NCBI RefSeq assembly: GCF_003347015.1
Contig: NZ_PNFB01000013.1
Coordinates: forward strand, 1-64,000
DNA length: 64,000 nt
Direction: 5' to 3'
DNA from: Brachybacterium sp. YJGR34
Lineage (GTDB): Bacteria > Actinomycetota > Actinomycetes > Actinomycetales > Dermabacteraceae
This document shows positions 45,213-53,961 of this stretch, piece by piece. The notes beneath the pieces were generated by a model. That model did not search any database. It saw only the letters and a program-made list of their open reading frames with translations, and was not told the origin of the DNA. Numbering within the stretch: position 1 is the stretch's first letter; each line of letters starts with the position of its first letter. Position numbers and translations under genes: made by a program.

Positions 45213-46405
45213 CCCCACTGCGCCATCGTACGGCCGCCGAAACCGCGACTGCCGTGCTGGATCTGGTCCGGCGCCAGTCCCCCATCTCCCGCGTCGAGCT
45301 CTCTCACACCACGGGACTCACGGAGACATCCATCTCCAAGACCGTGCGCCGCCTGCTCGAGGCGGGGCTCGTCGAGGAGGCCGGCCAGGACTCGAGCGGG
45401 CGGGGGAAGTCCCGCACCCTGCTCCGGCTGGCCCCGGGGGCGATGCATGCTGTCGGCGTAGTCCTCGACGACACCCGGATCCAGTGCGTGCTGACCGACT
45501 TCAGCGGCGCCATCCTGGCATCGCGTGAACTGGAGGGAACCCGCGGAGACCTCCCACCCCACATCACCGAGCGCGTCTCAGCAGCCGTGCTGGAGATGAT
45601 CTCCTCCGCCGGGATCACGGTATCCGACGTCGTCGGCACCTGTCTGGCGAGCCCTGGCCGCTTCGACGAGGAGAAGAAGCGGCTGCGCATGTCCCTGGTG
45701 GCCTCGGACTGGGAGGACTATGACGTCCAGGAGCAGTTCACCGCACTCACGTCGATTCCCGTCCGGCTCGAGAAGGACTACGGCTGCGCAGCGCTCGCTG
45801 AGCACTGGGTCGCCCGGGATACCTCTTCGGACTTCATCACCGTCTACCTGGCCAATGGCATCGGAGCGGGTATCGTCCTCGACGGCGAGCTCTATGGAGG
45901 CACATCCTCGAATGCGGGCGAGATCGGACATCTTCCGCTCGATCCCGACGGCCCGGAGTGCAGCTGCGGGAACCGCGGATGCCTCGAGCGGCTCGCAGCC
46001 CCTCAGTACCTCGTCACCGCGGCCTTGGCGGACACCTCACTGGTGGCGCGCCTCGCGCTCGTCGGTGATCGGGACACGATTCGCGTCGACTTCGAGAAGA
46101 TCGTGCGGGCCGCCGTCACCGGCGACGACGGCGCGATGGCCCTGATCAGCGGCGCGGCGGAGCGACTCGCGCAAGCAGTCGTCGGCCTGGCCAACACCCT
46201 CGATGTGAAAGAGGTCGTCCTCGCCGGCCCCACGCTCGAACTGGTCGGCGAGATCTACGCCGAGCGGATCCAGGACGCTCTGGACCGACGCTTCTTCCTG
46301 CGTCCGGTCCATGAGGTGACCGTGCGCCTGTCCAGCCTCGGCCTCGACGGGGCAGCATCGGGCGCCGCGATCTCCGTGCTCCGCGCCGAGGCCATCACGC
46401 GCTAA
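45209..46405 (+). CDS. ROK family transcriptional regulator
   Basis: A 398-residue ROK repressor. A winged-helix DNA-binding domain is followed by the sugar-kinase-like core. The recognition helix is SRVELSHTTGLTETSISKTVRRLLEAG, the phosphate-loop-like motif is NGIGAGIV (216-223), GEIGHLPL starts at residue 237, and the zinc site is CSCGNRGCLE (251-260). ROK proteins sense sugars or phosphosugars. GTG 45209 has GAGGAG six bases upstream. Two matching palindromes flank the gene and overlap the divergent and downstream promoters, so it probably controls the whole cassette. Confidence 0.92.
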   Translation: MTPLRHRTAAETATAVLDLVRRQSPISRVELSHTTGLTETSISKTVRRLLEAGLVEEAGQDSSGRGKSRTLLRLAPGAMHAVGVVLDDTRIQCVLTDFSGAILASRELEGTRGDLPPHITERVSAAVLEMISSAGITVSDVVGTCLASPGRFDEEKKRLRMSLVASDWEDYDVQEQFTALTSIPVRLEKDYGCAALAEHWVARDTSSDFITVYLANGIGAGIVLDGELYGGTSSNAGEIGHLPLDPDGPECSCGNRGCLERLAAPQYLVTAALADTSLVARLALVGDRDTIRVDFEKIVRAAVTGDDGAMALISGAAERLAQAVVGLANTLDVKEVVLAGPTLELVGEIYAERIQDALDRRFFLRPVHEVTVRLSSLGLDGAASGAAISVLRAEAITR

Positions 46406-46409
46406 CGGG

Positions 46410-46435
46410 CGGCGCCGCGCGTCCGGCCGGCGCCG
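46410..46435 (+). terminator. Hairpin after the ROK gene
   Basis: CGGCGCCG (46410-46417) pairs with CGGCGCCG (46428-46435) over a 10-base loop, starting five bases past the ROK stop. It separates ROK from the importer promoter. Confidence 0.5.
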
Positions 46436-46534
46436 TCGTCCCGCCGCATCCACGCCGACACGCCACCACGGGCAATGCCCTCGACTCCACCTGCGGCATG
46501 CGCACCACCGCGTGACCTCTCGGGTGCCCACCCC

Positions 46535-46567
46535 TTGACAGCTCTACTTACTCAGGTTTAGAAAGTA
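46535..46567 (+). promoter_or_regulatory. Promoter with ROK operator, site 2
   Basis: TTGACA at 46535-46540 is a perfect -35 box; TAGAAA at 46559-46564 is a plausible -10 with 18-base spacing. Between and over them lies TACTTACTC (46545-46553), a 5-base spacer and TAGAAAGTA (46559-46567), matching site 1 at 16 of 18 arm bases. A repressor bound here would occlude RNA polymerase. The binding-protein start is 51 bases downstream. Confidence 0.8.
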
Positions 46568-46618
46568 CGCATCCCGTCCATCGATGCAGTTGCGACCAGT
46601 TCAAAGAGGAGCGTCACC

Positions 46619-47920
46619 ATGGGTATGTCACGGTCATCGGGTGTCAGTCGGCGCAGCGCGCTGAAGTACGGCGCCACCGCATCCGCCGGAGCAATCGCCG
46701 CTTCCACCCTCGCCTCGTGCGGCGATGCGAGCGGGGGCACGACAGAGATCCGCATGTGGTCCTGGTACAGCGAACAGCAGGAGGTCCTGCCGAAGGTGAT
46801 CGACGCCTTCCAGGAGAAGAATCCGTCGATCACGGTCACCAATCGGATCTTCGGCAGCCCGGACCAGTACCTGCCTGCATTGCAGGCAGCGGTGTCCGGT
46901 GGAGACATCCCAGAGATCTTCGCTCCCCACACTCGCGCCCTGGAGTACGGAGCAAACGGCATCAGCCTCGATCTCAAAGCGGCGCTGGGCGCAGACTTCA
47001 CGGACAGGTTCTTCGAGTCCGCGAACAATCAGTACACGCAGGACGGAGCTCAGTACGGGATCGGCTGGATGGCTCAGACCTTCGGAATCTTCTACAACCC
47101 CGAGTCGTTCGCCGCGGCCGGAGTGGATGGCGAGCCGGAGACTTGGGACGATCTGATCGCTGCAGCAGACCTCATCCGGGGCATTGATCTCGCGCCGCTG
47201 TCAGCCTCCTTCAACCCCGGCACCAGCGGGCTGGACTTCTTCCTTCCTCTGATCACCCAGGTCACCGATGACCCCACCTGGTATCTCGCCCTCGACCGCG
47301 GCGAGAGCGGGTACGAGTACACCTCCCCGGAGGTGGTCCAAGCGCTCGAGCTTTTCGAGACGATCGTGAAGGGCTCGGTGTTCCAGAACGGAGCAGGGGC
47401 GACGCAGGGCGCCGAGGCAACGCAGCTCTTCTACACCGGGCGCGCCGCGATGCTCTTCAGCGGCTCGTGGACTCCTCAGGGACTCGTCCAGGACGCCGAT
47501 CCCGAGTTCGTCGAGACCTACAAGGTCATGAAGAATCCGGCGATCGCCTCCGGGGAGCAGCATTGGACCGCGAATCAGGCCGGTGCCGGATGGTCGGTCA
47601 CCTCCGAGGAGTCGAAGCAGGACGCGATCCTCGAGTTCCTCTCCTTCCTCTACGAGGACGAGCAGTACTCGACGCTCATGAACGAGTCCAACTCGATGCC
47701 GGCGACCAAGGCCGCAGCCGAGCGCATCGAGAATCCGATCATGGAACAGATGACCTCGTGGCTGATCGATGGCGACGGCTGCCCACACATCCCCTTCGGG
47801 CCGGGCTCCTCCGAAGCGGGCGGGCCGCTGATGTCGATTCTCGATGGTTCCGGCACGCCGGAGCAGGTGGCTCAGGACATGCAGGACGCCGTGGCGAACG
47901 CCCGAGGGACGGCCTCATGA
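46619..47920 (+). CDS. Family 1 extracellular solute-binding lipoprotein
   Basis: A 433-residue binding protein. The leader SRRSALKYGATASAGAIAAS ends with lipobox Cys34. Sugar-binding features include IRMWSWYSEQQEVLPKVIDAF, IPEIFAPHTRALEYG and TGRAAMLFSGSWTP. It initiates the ROK-controlled importer operon and is followed without a gap by its permeases. The DNA appears AT-richer than the surrounding genes. Confidence 0.9.
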   Translation: MGMSRSSGVSRRSALKYGATASAGAIAASTLASCGDASGGTTEIRMWSWYSEQQEVLPKVIDAFQEKNPSITVTNRIFGSPDQYLPALQAAVSGGDIPEIFAPHTRALEYGANGISLDLKAALGADFTDRFFESANNQYTQDGAQYGIGWMAQTFGIFYNPESFAAAGVDGEPETWDDLIAAADLIRGIDLAPLSASFNPGTSGLDFFLPLITQVTDDPTWYLALDRGESGYEYTSPEVVQALELFETIVKGSVFQNGAGATQGAEATQLFYTGRAAMLFSGSWTPQGLVQDADPEFVETYKVMKNPAIASGEQHWTANQAGAGWSVTSEESKQDAILEFLSFLYEDEQYSTLMNESNSMPATKAAAERIENPIMEQMTSWLIDGDGCPHIPFGPGSSEAGGPLMSILDGSGTPEQVAQDMQDAVANARGTAS

Positions 47921-48882
47921 CCTCCACGCTGACCCATGGCGGCGCGCCGCCGACGCCTACGAAGACCGTGCGCAGGCCCTGGAGCGTCCCCCCGATCCGC
48001 CGGAAGGAGATGCTCGCCGCCTACGGGTTCGTTCTCCCCACCTTCTTCCTGTTCGCCCTGTTCGTCGGGTACCCGATTCTCCACACCTTCTATCTCAGCA
48101 CCGCGGAATGGAGTGGATTCGGTGATGCCACGTTCATCGGGCTCGACAACTTCCTCCGAGCCGCCCTTGACCCCGTTGCGCAGAGCGCCTTCCTGCTGAC
48201 AATCGGATGGGCACTGGCCACGACGGTCCTCCAAACGGCGATTCCCCTCGTCATCGCCGCCATGGTCGCGACCGTGCCGGGACCGATCTCCGTGGTCGTG
48301 CGCACGGCGCTGTTCATCCCAGGGATCGTCTCGTTCGTCGTCTCCGGCGTGCTCTGGCGACTGATCTACGACCCGAACTTCGGGACTCTCAACGCTGCGA
48401 TCCAACGTCTCGGTGTCGAGGGCTTCAACCATCCGTGGCTCGGATCGGCCAACTCCGCGATCCCGGCGCTCCTGGTCGTCGCAGTGTGGCAGGGCATCGG
48501 GATGAGCATGCTGATTTTCTTCGCGGGCATCCAGGGCATCGACCCCGGCCTGAACGAGGCCGCGATGATGGACGGCGCGGGAGTGCTCCAGCGCTTCCGT
48601 CACGTGACGCTGCCGAGTCTCCGCTTCGTCACGGCGATCGTCCTCGCGCTGAATCTCATGAACGGCTTCAAGGTCTTCGACCTGATCTACGTCATGACCG
48701 GCGGCGGCCCCAACAACAGCACCCAGGTTCTCGGGACGTACCTCTACGGTCTGGCCTTCGGATCCACCTCGGGGTCCGTGCCCCAGCTCGGATACGCCTC
48801 GAGCCTTTCCATCATCGTCATGGCGCTGTGCACCGTCGCGGTGCTGTTCCAGATGCGCCTGAGCCGGAGGGCCGGAGCATGA
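47917..48882 (+). CDS. Carbohydrate ABC permease (MalF/UgpA type)
   Basis: A 321-residue CUT1 permease with six helices. The EAA loop is LNEAAMMDGAGVLQRFRHVTLP, and FKVFDLIYVMTGGGPNNST is typical of MalF-like subunits. ATG 47917 overlaps the binding-protein stop. It pairs with the next gene. No ATPase is nearby. Confidence 0.92.
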   Translation: MTSTLTHGGAPPTPTKTVRRPWSVPPIRRKEMLAAYGFVLPTFFLFALFVGYPILHTFYLSTAEWSGFGDATFIGLDNFLRAALDPVAQSAFLLTIGWALATTVLQTAIPLVIAAMVATVPGPISVVVRTALFIPGIVSFVVSGVLWRLIYDPNFGTLNAAIQRLGVEGFNHPWLGSANSAIPALLVVAVWQGIGMSMLIFFAGIQGIDPGLNEAAMMDGAGVLQRFRHVTLPSLRFVTAIVLALNLMNGFKVFDLIYVMTGGGPNNSTQVLGTYLYGLAFGSTSGSVPQLGYASSLSIIVMALCTVAVLFQMRLSRRAGA

Positions 48883-49727
48883 GCGCCACGATCACCTCGA
48901 AGACGGTCACGGGACGGATGGGCCGATGGGCCACCAGCGCCGTCCTGCTGCTGATCAGCATCGCAACGGTCTACCCCTTCGTGTGGATGATCCTGACCTC
49001 GCTGCGCGAGTCCAACTCGGTGTTCGGAGGTCCGTTCATCCCCGAGCGGATCACTCTGGACGCCTACTCGAGGGTCCTCGAGTTCACCGGCTTCGTCGGC
49101 CACTACTGGAACTCCCTCTGGATGACCACTGTGACCTGCGCGGTCGTGCTGGCTCTGTCGACGCTGTGCGGCTACGCGTTCGCGAAGCTCCGCTTCCCGT
49201 TCAAGAATGCGCTGTATGTCGTGCTGCTCTCGACGCTGATGATGCCCGGCACGGCATTGATCATCCCGGTCTACCTCCAACTTCGGACGTTTGGACTCCT
49301 CGACAGCCAACTGGGATTGATCATCGTCTACGCCTCAGGAGCCGCTCCGTTCTCGATGTTCCTGATGCGCGCCTTCTTCGAATCGCTGCCGGATGAGTTG
49401 GTTCAGGCTGCACGAGTCGATGGCGCCGGAGAGCTCCTGGTGTTCCTCCGAGTGGTGCTGCCCCTTGCACGGCCGGGGATCGCCACCGTGGTGATCTTCC
49501 AGTTCCTGGCGACCTGGAACGAGTTCCTGATGGCGAATACGGTCCTGCAGACTCCGGACAAGCTGCCGCTGCAGCCCATCCTCTTCTCCCTGCAGGGCCA
49601 GTACTCCACGGACTGGACCACGCTGTGTGCAGGTCTCGCGCTCTCCGCGATCCCCGTGGTCCTGGTCTACGTCTTCCTCCAGAGGCAGTTCATCGCCGGC
49701 ATGACGCTCGGCGCCGTCAAGAATTGA
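48879..49727 (+). CDS. Carbohydrate ABC permease (MalG/UgpE type)
   Basis: A 282-residue CUT1 permease. Typical segments are YPFVWMILTSLRESNSVFG, SLPDELVQAARVDGAGELL (EAA loop) and the C-terminal FLQRQFIAGMTLGAVKN. The start overlaps the upstream permease stop by four bases. It is followed 14 bases later by the VOC gene. Confidence 0.92.
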   Translation: MSATITSKTVTGRMGRWATSAVLLLISIATVYPFVWMILTSLRESNSVFGGPFIPERITLDAYSRVLEFTGFVGHYWNSLWMTTVTCAVVLALSTLCGYAFAKLRFPFKNALYVVLLSTLMMPGTALIIPVYLQLRTFGLLDSQLGLIIVYASGAAPFSMFLMRAFFESLPDELVQAARVDGAGELLVFLRVVLPLARPGIATVVIFQFLATWNEFLMANTVLQTPDKLPLQPILFSLQGQYSTDWTTLCAGLALSAIPVVLVYVFLQRQFIAGMTLGAVKN

Positions 49728-49741
49728 GAAAGTGTAACCCT

Positions 49742-50506
49742 ATGAGCATCCGATCGATCACCCTGAACGTCCGCGACATTGCCACCTCCCGTGCCTTCTA
49801 CGAGAAGTATCTGGCTGCGCAGGTTCTGGAGGAGACTGCCGAGTATGCGCTCCTGGACGTCGTGACTGCCACGATCCGTCTGCGCAAGGTGAACGGGTCC
49901 GAATTCTCTTCCTGGCAAGCGGACGATCTCCGTCGTGGATTCCGCCACATCGGTTTCAAGGTCGCCGACACCGATCGTCTCTTCGCTGATGTCGAGGCCG
50001 ACGGTGTGCCGGTGCACCTCGCACCGCTCGATGCTGAGGGCGGGGTGCGCATCGCCTTCTTCTACGACCCCGACGGCACACTGCTGGAGTTCGTCCAAGG
50101 CGACCTCCACTACCACCACGTCGCCGACCAGGAGCTCGTCGATGCGGAGTACGCGCTCGGTGTGCCCGAGCGCCCACGTTTCGATCACATCGCGGAGACG
50201 GTGGAGAACTTCGAGTCGACCCAGACCTTCTACGACCGGCTGGGCTTCCGTCACCACGGCAGCATCGTCCAGGCCTCCGATCCGCGCGGCTTCCAGATCC
50301 GGTTCCTCAAGAACGACGACAGCGTGCTGGAGATCTTCACCTACGAGGCGACGACCAGCCCGACTCGCCAGGTACAGGACGCTCCGGGATTCGCCGACGT
50401 GGTGCTGAGCGGCGCCGAGGTCTGGCCTCCGCCGGGAGCTGCCACCGACGACGACGGTGCCGTCGCCGATCCCGATGGGCTCGCGCTGCGCAGTGAGCTC
50501 TCGTGA
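49742..50506 (+). CDS. VOC family protein with two glyoxalase-like domains
   Basis: A 254-residue protein of the vicinal oxygen chelate superfamily. Domain 1 (about 1-125) begins SIRSITLNVRDIATSRAFYEKYL and ends FYDPDGTLLEFVQG, supplying a metal Glu. Domain 2 (about 140-220) begins FDHIAETVENFESTQTFYDRLGF. VOC proteins can be dioxygenases, epimerases or lyases. It is co-transcribed with the importer and overlaps the next gene, so it likely acts on the imported sugar or derivative. The exact reaction is unknown. Confidence 0.85.
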   Translation: MSIRSITLNVRDIATSRAFYEKYLAAQVLEETAEYALLDVVTATIRLRKVNGSEFSSWQADDLRRGFRHIGFKVADTDRLFADVEADGVPVHLAPLDAEGGVRIAFFYDPDGTLLEFVQGDLHYHHVADQELVDAEYALGVPERPRFDHIAETVENFESTQTFYDRLGFRHHGSIVQASDPRGFQIRFLKNDDSVLEIFTYEATTSPTRQVQDAPGFADVVLSGAEVWPPPGAATDDDGAVADPDGLALRSELS

Positions 50507-51471
50507 CGGGATCGGCGACTCCTCGCCCTGACCTCGAGGGCTGGAGCCGCCCTCTTGGTCGTACGGGTCTGGACGTCTCGGCGATCTGTGCCGGCGGTGG
50601 CGTCCTCGGCTCGGTGCCGCAGATCTTCGGCTACGAGGTCACCTCCGATGAGGCGTCCTCCCTGCTGTCGGCTCTGTTCGACTCCCCCATCTCCTTCCTG
50701 GATACCTCCAACGGGTACTCCGACGGGAGGAGCGAGGAGCGGATCGGACAGGCGCTGGCTCGGCGCGGAGGGCCTCCGGGCGGCTTCGTGCTCGCCACGA
50801 AGGTGGACGGGCACGACGGCGACTTCTCCGCGCAGCGAGTCAGGGCGTCGATCGAGGAGTCCTCCCGCCGGCTCGGCATGCAGTGCTTCCCACTGCTGTA
50901 TCTGCACGACCCGGAGTACTACCCGGACGAGGACTTCTTCGGGCCCGATGGGGCGGTCGCCGCTCTGACCGCGGCCAGGGAGGCAGGTCGGGCTCGACAT
51001 CTGGGCATCGCAACGGGCAGCATAGAGCTGGCGCACCGGTTCCTGGACACGGGCGAGTTCGAGGTGCTGCTCATGCACTCCCGGTACACGCTCGTCGATC
51101 GCAGTGCCGACGAGCTGTACGATCGCGCGGCGGCCGAGGGGATCGGGATCGTCAATGCCGCCGTGCTCGGCGCCGGTGTCCTCTCCCGCCCGCACCAGAG
51201 CCACTCGCTCTACGGATACCTTCCGATCCGAGATGACGTCCTGCAGGCGGCCCGTCGGATGGACGTCATCGCGCAGACAGAGGGCATCCCTCTGTCCTCG
51301 CTCGCCATCCAGTTCTCGGTGCGAGATCCGCGGATCTCCTCGACCGCCATCGGGCTCAGCCAGGAGCGGCGCATCGCCCAGACCCTTGAGGGACTGCGCG
51401 TCGAGGTGCCGCAGCGGGTGTGGGATCAGATCGAAGCCCTCGTACCTCCGCCGGAGTCCTGGCTCCACTGA
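50503..51471 (+). CDS. Aldo/keto reductase family protein
   Basis: A 322-residue AKR. The catalytic tetrad can be read: Asp67 (FLDTSNGYSDG), Tyr72, Lys100 (VLATKVDG) and His135 (LLYLHDPE). LGRTGLDVSAICAGG is the N-terminal motif. It probably uses NADP(H) to oxidise or reduce a sugar, alongside the VOC protein and isomerase of this cassette. The GTG start overlaps the VOC stop (GTGA). It is the last gene before repeat copy B. Confidence 0.9.
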   Translation: MTGSATPRPDLEGWSRPLGRTGLDVSAICAGGGVLGSVPQIFGYEVTSDEASSLLSALFDSPISFLDTSNGYSDGRSEERIGQALARRGGPPGGFVLATKVDGHDGDFSAQRVRASIEESSRRLGMQCFPLLYLHDPEYYPDEDFFGPDGAVAALTAAREAGRARHLGIATGSIELAHRFLDTGEFEVLLMHSRYTLVDRSADELYDRAAAEGIGIVNAAVLGAGVLSRPHQSHSLYGYLPIRDDVLQAARRMDVIAQTEGIPLSSLAIQFSVRDPRISSTAIGLSQERRIAQTLEGLRVEVPQRVWDQIEALVPPPESWLH

Positions 51472-51555
51472 CCGTGAGACCTGGCGAGCTCGGCCCGCCG
51501 CAGACCACGCCGGCACTGCTCCGCGGGCAACCCCCTACCCTGCGCCCCAACGCGA

Positions 51556-51691
51556 CGTCGGAGCAGCGCGCCCGAGGGTTCGAGCTGGTGATCTGGTCGC
51601 CTGAGCCGATGCTCACCGGACCAGATCACCAGCTCGATCCAAGGTGTCGCCGCGCCTCCCTCGCACCTTCAGCCTGTCATCCGGTGCGGTG
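51556..51691 (+). repeat. Palindrome-bearing direct repeat, copy B
   Basis: A 136-bp element identical to copy A (44125-44265) apart from a 5-bp deletion. The 19-bp perfect arms are at 51580-51598 and 51619-51637. It has the same orientation as copy A, 7.4 kb away. Confidence 0.9.
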
Positions 51692-51800
51692 AACCGGCGC
51701 GGACCGGGTGATCGCCCGTGCCCTCGGCATCTCGGTGGCCCCGAGCTCCGCGCCCCTTCCCCCGCGGGCTCCGTGCCACATGCACTGAGTCCTCCGCAGG

Positions 51801-51858
51801 TCGAGCTGGTGATCTGGTCGCGTGAGCCGATGCTCACCGGACCAGATCACCAGCCCGA
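51801..51858 (+). repeat. Palindrome repeat, copy C (core only)
   Basis: A core-only copy. The left arm (51801-51819) is identical to A and B; the right arm (51840-51858) has one mismatch. The loop differs at one base, lengthening the inner stem to GTGAGC/GCTCAC. It lacks the flanking 136-bp body. Confidence 0.85.
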
Positions 51859-51874
51859 CCAGAGGCCGGACAGA

Positions 51875-53002
51875 TCAGGCGGACGGTGCCTCGTCGGACC
51901 CGTCGGAGGTCCCCGCCGCGGTGTCAGCGCCGGCCACCGCGGCGTTCCGGCCGGTGAACCTCCACAGGAGCATCGCGGCCAGTCCCAGCAGCAGCGGCGC
52001 CGCCACGATCATGACGCGCCAGACGATCATCGCCGCGATCGCGGGCTCGGCGATCTCGTGACCCGCGGTCTCGGTGAGCGAGGCCAGCATCGCGGTGTCC
52101 ATGACGCCCAGGCCCTGCGCCGGGAACATGGTCAGGGGGAAGGCGAACAGGTAGGCGACGCCCACCTCGAGGATCGAGAGGTCATCGGGACGGATGCCGA
52201 TCATGCGCATCGCGACCAGGAGGATCACCAGGTCCATCAGCACCATCCCGGCGCTGCAGGCGAGGGATCGGGGGAAGCGGTAGCCGAAGCGCTCGGAGAG
52301 GTTCTCCTGGAAGGACGCGAAGCCGCCCGCCCACACCTCCGGGTCGGTAGTGCCGCGCACGCGCCGCACCATCCCGCCCATCGCGAGCCCGATCCGCCGC
52401 GCCTCCTTGCGCCCCCGCAGCACCAGCAGCACCACCGTGACGAGGAAGGCGGCGATGAACAGGCTCACCAGGTCGAACCAGCGCAGCCCCGGCCCGACGC
52501 TCAGCAGGGGAAGCAGCACGAAGCCCAGCAGCGGCGCCGAGAAGCGCACGATGTAGAAGGTCATCGAGTTCATCGCCGTTGCCGCGAGCGCCCGCGGACC
52601 GTCGATGCCCCAGGAGCGGAACATCGCCACCCGCAGCACGATGTCGCTGGGCGCGGGAGCGAAGGCGGAGGCGGTGTTGGAGGAGAGGTCGTTGATGGTG
52701 CAGCGGTAGAGGCCCACCCCCGGCAGGAAGATCGACAGCGGCGCGGCGCTGAAGATCTGCCGGATGATCAGCAGCGGCAGGAACAGCAGCGGGCTCCACA
52801 GCGGCACCGAGCTCAGCGCGTCCCACACGGTGGCCACGTCGATGCGGCGGAAGGTCCGCACCACCACGGTGACCACGAGGATGACGATCGCGGTGGCGAC
52901 CAGGCGCGAGACCCACGGGCCCTTCTTGTGCCTGCGCAGCGTCCTCTCGACCGAGGTGGGCGGCGGTGCGTCACCGGCGTCGGTCGGCGTCTGCTCGGTC
53001 AC
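51875..53002 (-). CDS. Flippase-like (lysylphosphatidylglycerol synthase TM-region) membrane protein
   Basis: A 375-residue membrane protein with about eight hydrophobic helices. The pattern SNTASAFAPAPSDIVLRVAMFRSWGID and FPLTMFPAQGLGVMDTAML is typical of the UPF0104/AglD-like flippase group, found in lipid or glycan transport. The actual substrate is not known. GTG 53002 lies after GGGGAG and avoids a coding-poor leader of about 40 residues. It is divergent from an alpha/beta hydrolase. Confidence 0.83.
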   Translation of the reverse strand: MTEQTPTDAGDAPPPTSVERTLRRHKKGPWVSRLVATAIVILVVTVVVRTFRRIDVATVWDALSSVPLWSPLLFLPLLIIRQIFSAAPLSIFLPGVGLYRCTINDLSSNTASAFAPAPSDIVLRVAMFRSWGIDGPRALAATAMNSMTFYIVRFSAPLLGFVLLPLLSVGPGLRWFDLVSLFIAAFLVTVVLLVLRGRKEARRIGLAMGGMVRRVRGTTDPEVWAGGFASFQENLSERFGYRFPRSLACSAGMVLMDLVILLVAMRMIGIRPDDLSILEVGVAYLFAFPLTMFPAQGLGVMDTAMLASLTETAGHEIAEPAIAAMIVWRVMIVAAPLLLGLAAMLLWRFTGRNAAVAGADTAAGTSDGSDEAPSA

Positions 53003-53139
53003 CTCTCCTGCTCCCCTCTGCCCGACCCACGGGCGGACCGGTCGATCCGGGCGCGGCGGGGTCCCGACCGCGATGGTCCAGCGTACACAGCGAACACCTC
53101 GCGAATCGGCACGCGGCACGGGCGGGCTACGGTGAGGCC

Positions 53140-53907
53140 ATGACTCTCGCCCGCCGGATCCGTCGCGGAACCCTCCGCGTGCTCGCCGTGCTGTGCGTGC
53201 TGGTGGTGCTCGCGGTGCTCGCCCTCGTGCTGTGGGCGCGCACCGGCGTGATGCCGGCCGAGCCGGCGCCGCTGGACGCCGTGCTCGAGGATCCCGGGAT
53301 CACGGTCGAGGAGAGCTCCACGGCCATGGTGATGCGGCCCGCGGACGATGCCGAGGCCGGGGACGTGGGCCTGGTCTTCTATCCCGGAGCGAAGGTCGAG
53401 GCGGAGGCGTACGCGGAGCGTCTGTCCGATCTGGTGACCGAAGAGGGAATGTCGGTGGTGATCGTGAAGCCCTGGTTGCACCTGGCGCTCTTCGATCCCC
53501 GGGGGACGGACACCTTCACCGCGCGCGTGCCGAGCGTGACGACCTGGATGGTCGGCGGCCATTCGATGGGCGGTGTCCGCGCGTGCCTCGCCGCCGAGGA
53601 CGTCGACGCCCTGGTGCTGCTGGCCTCCTACTGCTCCACGGACCTCTCGGCCTCGGGTCTCCCGGTGCTCAGCCTCGCCGGGAGCGAGGACGGCCTGTCC
53701 ACACCCGAGAAGGTCGACGGCGCCCGCGATCTGCTCCCGGCGGACGCAGAGATGGTCGAGATCGAGGGCGCGAGCCACGCGAGCTTCGGCGACTACGGCC
53801 CGCAGCCGGGCGACGGCACTCCGACGATCACCGATCCGGCGATGGACGCGGTGGTCACCGCGGAGGTCGGAGATCTGGCACAGGCCGTGGGGCCGAACGG
53901 CGACTGA
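53140..53907 (+). CDS. Membrane-anchored alpha/beta hydrolase
   Basis: A 255-residue protein with one N-terminal hydrophobic helix (VLAVLCVLVVLAVLALVLWA, about residues 13-32), then a hydrolase domain. The nucleophile elbow is GGHSMGG (Ser), and the segment GASHASFGDYGPQPGDG contains the expected catalytic His. The catalytic Asp is probably in SEDGLSTP. It is likely anchored and acts outside the membrane. Substrate unknown. It is divergent from the flippase-like gene. Confidence 0.85.
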   Translation: MTLARRIRRGTLRVLAVLCVLVVLAVLALVLWARTGVMPAEPAPLDAVLEDPGITVEESSTAMVMRPADDAEAGDVGLVFYPGAKVEAEAYAERLSDLVTEEGMSVVIVKPWLHLALFDPRGTDTFTARVPSVTTWMVGGHSMGGVRACLAAEDVDALVLLASYCSTDLSASGLPVLSLAGSEDGLSTPEKVDGARDLLPADAEMVEIEGASHASFGDYGPQPGDGTPTITDPAMDAVVTAEVGDLAQAVGPNGD

Positions 53908-53961
53908 TTCCCGGTCGGCCCGGCCGGGTGCCATCCGGCGCGCATGGTCGCCGGCCCTGCG

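Larger units (their letters stand above)
51472..51874. other. 403-bp convergent gap carrying repeats B and C
   Basis: No gene is supported. The stretch holds copy B (51556-51691) and copy C (51801-51858) of the palindrome element, separated by about 110 bp of unrelated G+C-rich sequence. Both lie between the convergent ends of the aldo/keto reductase and flippase-like genes, and either hairpin could act as a terminator. Confidence 0.85.
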
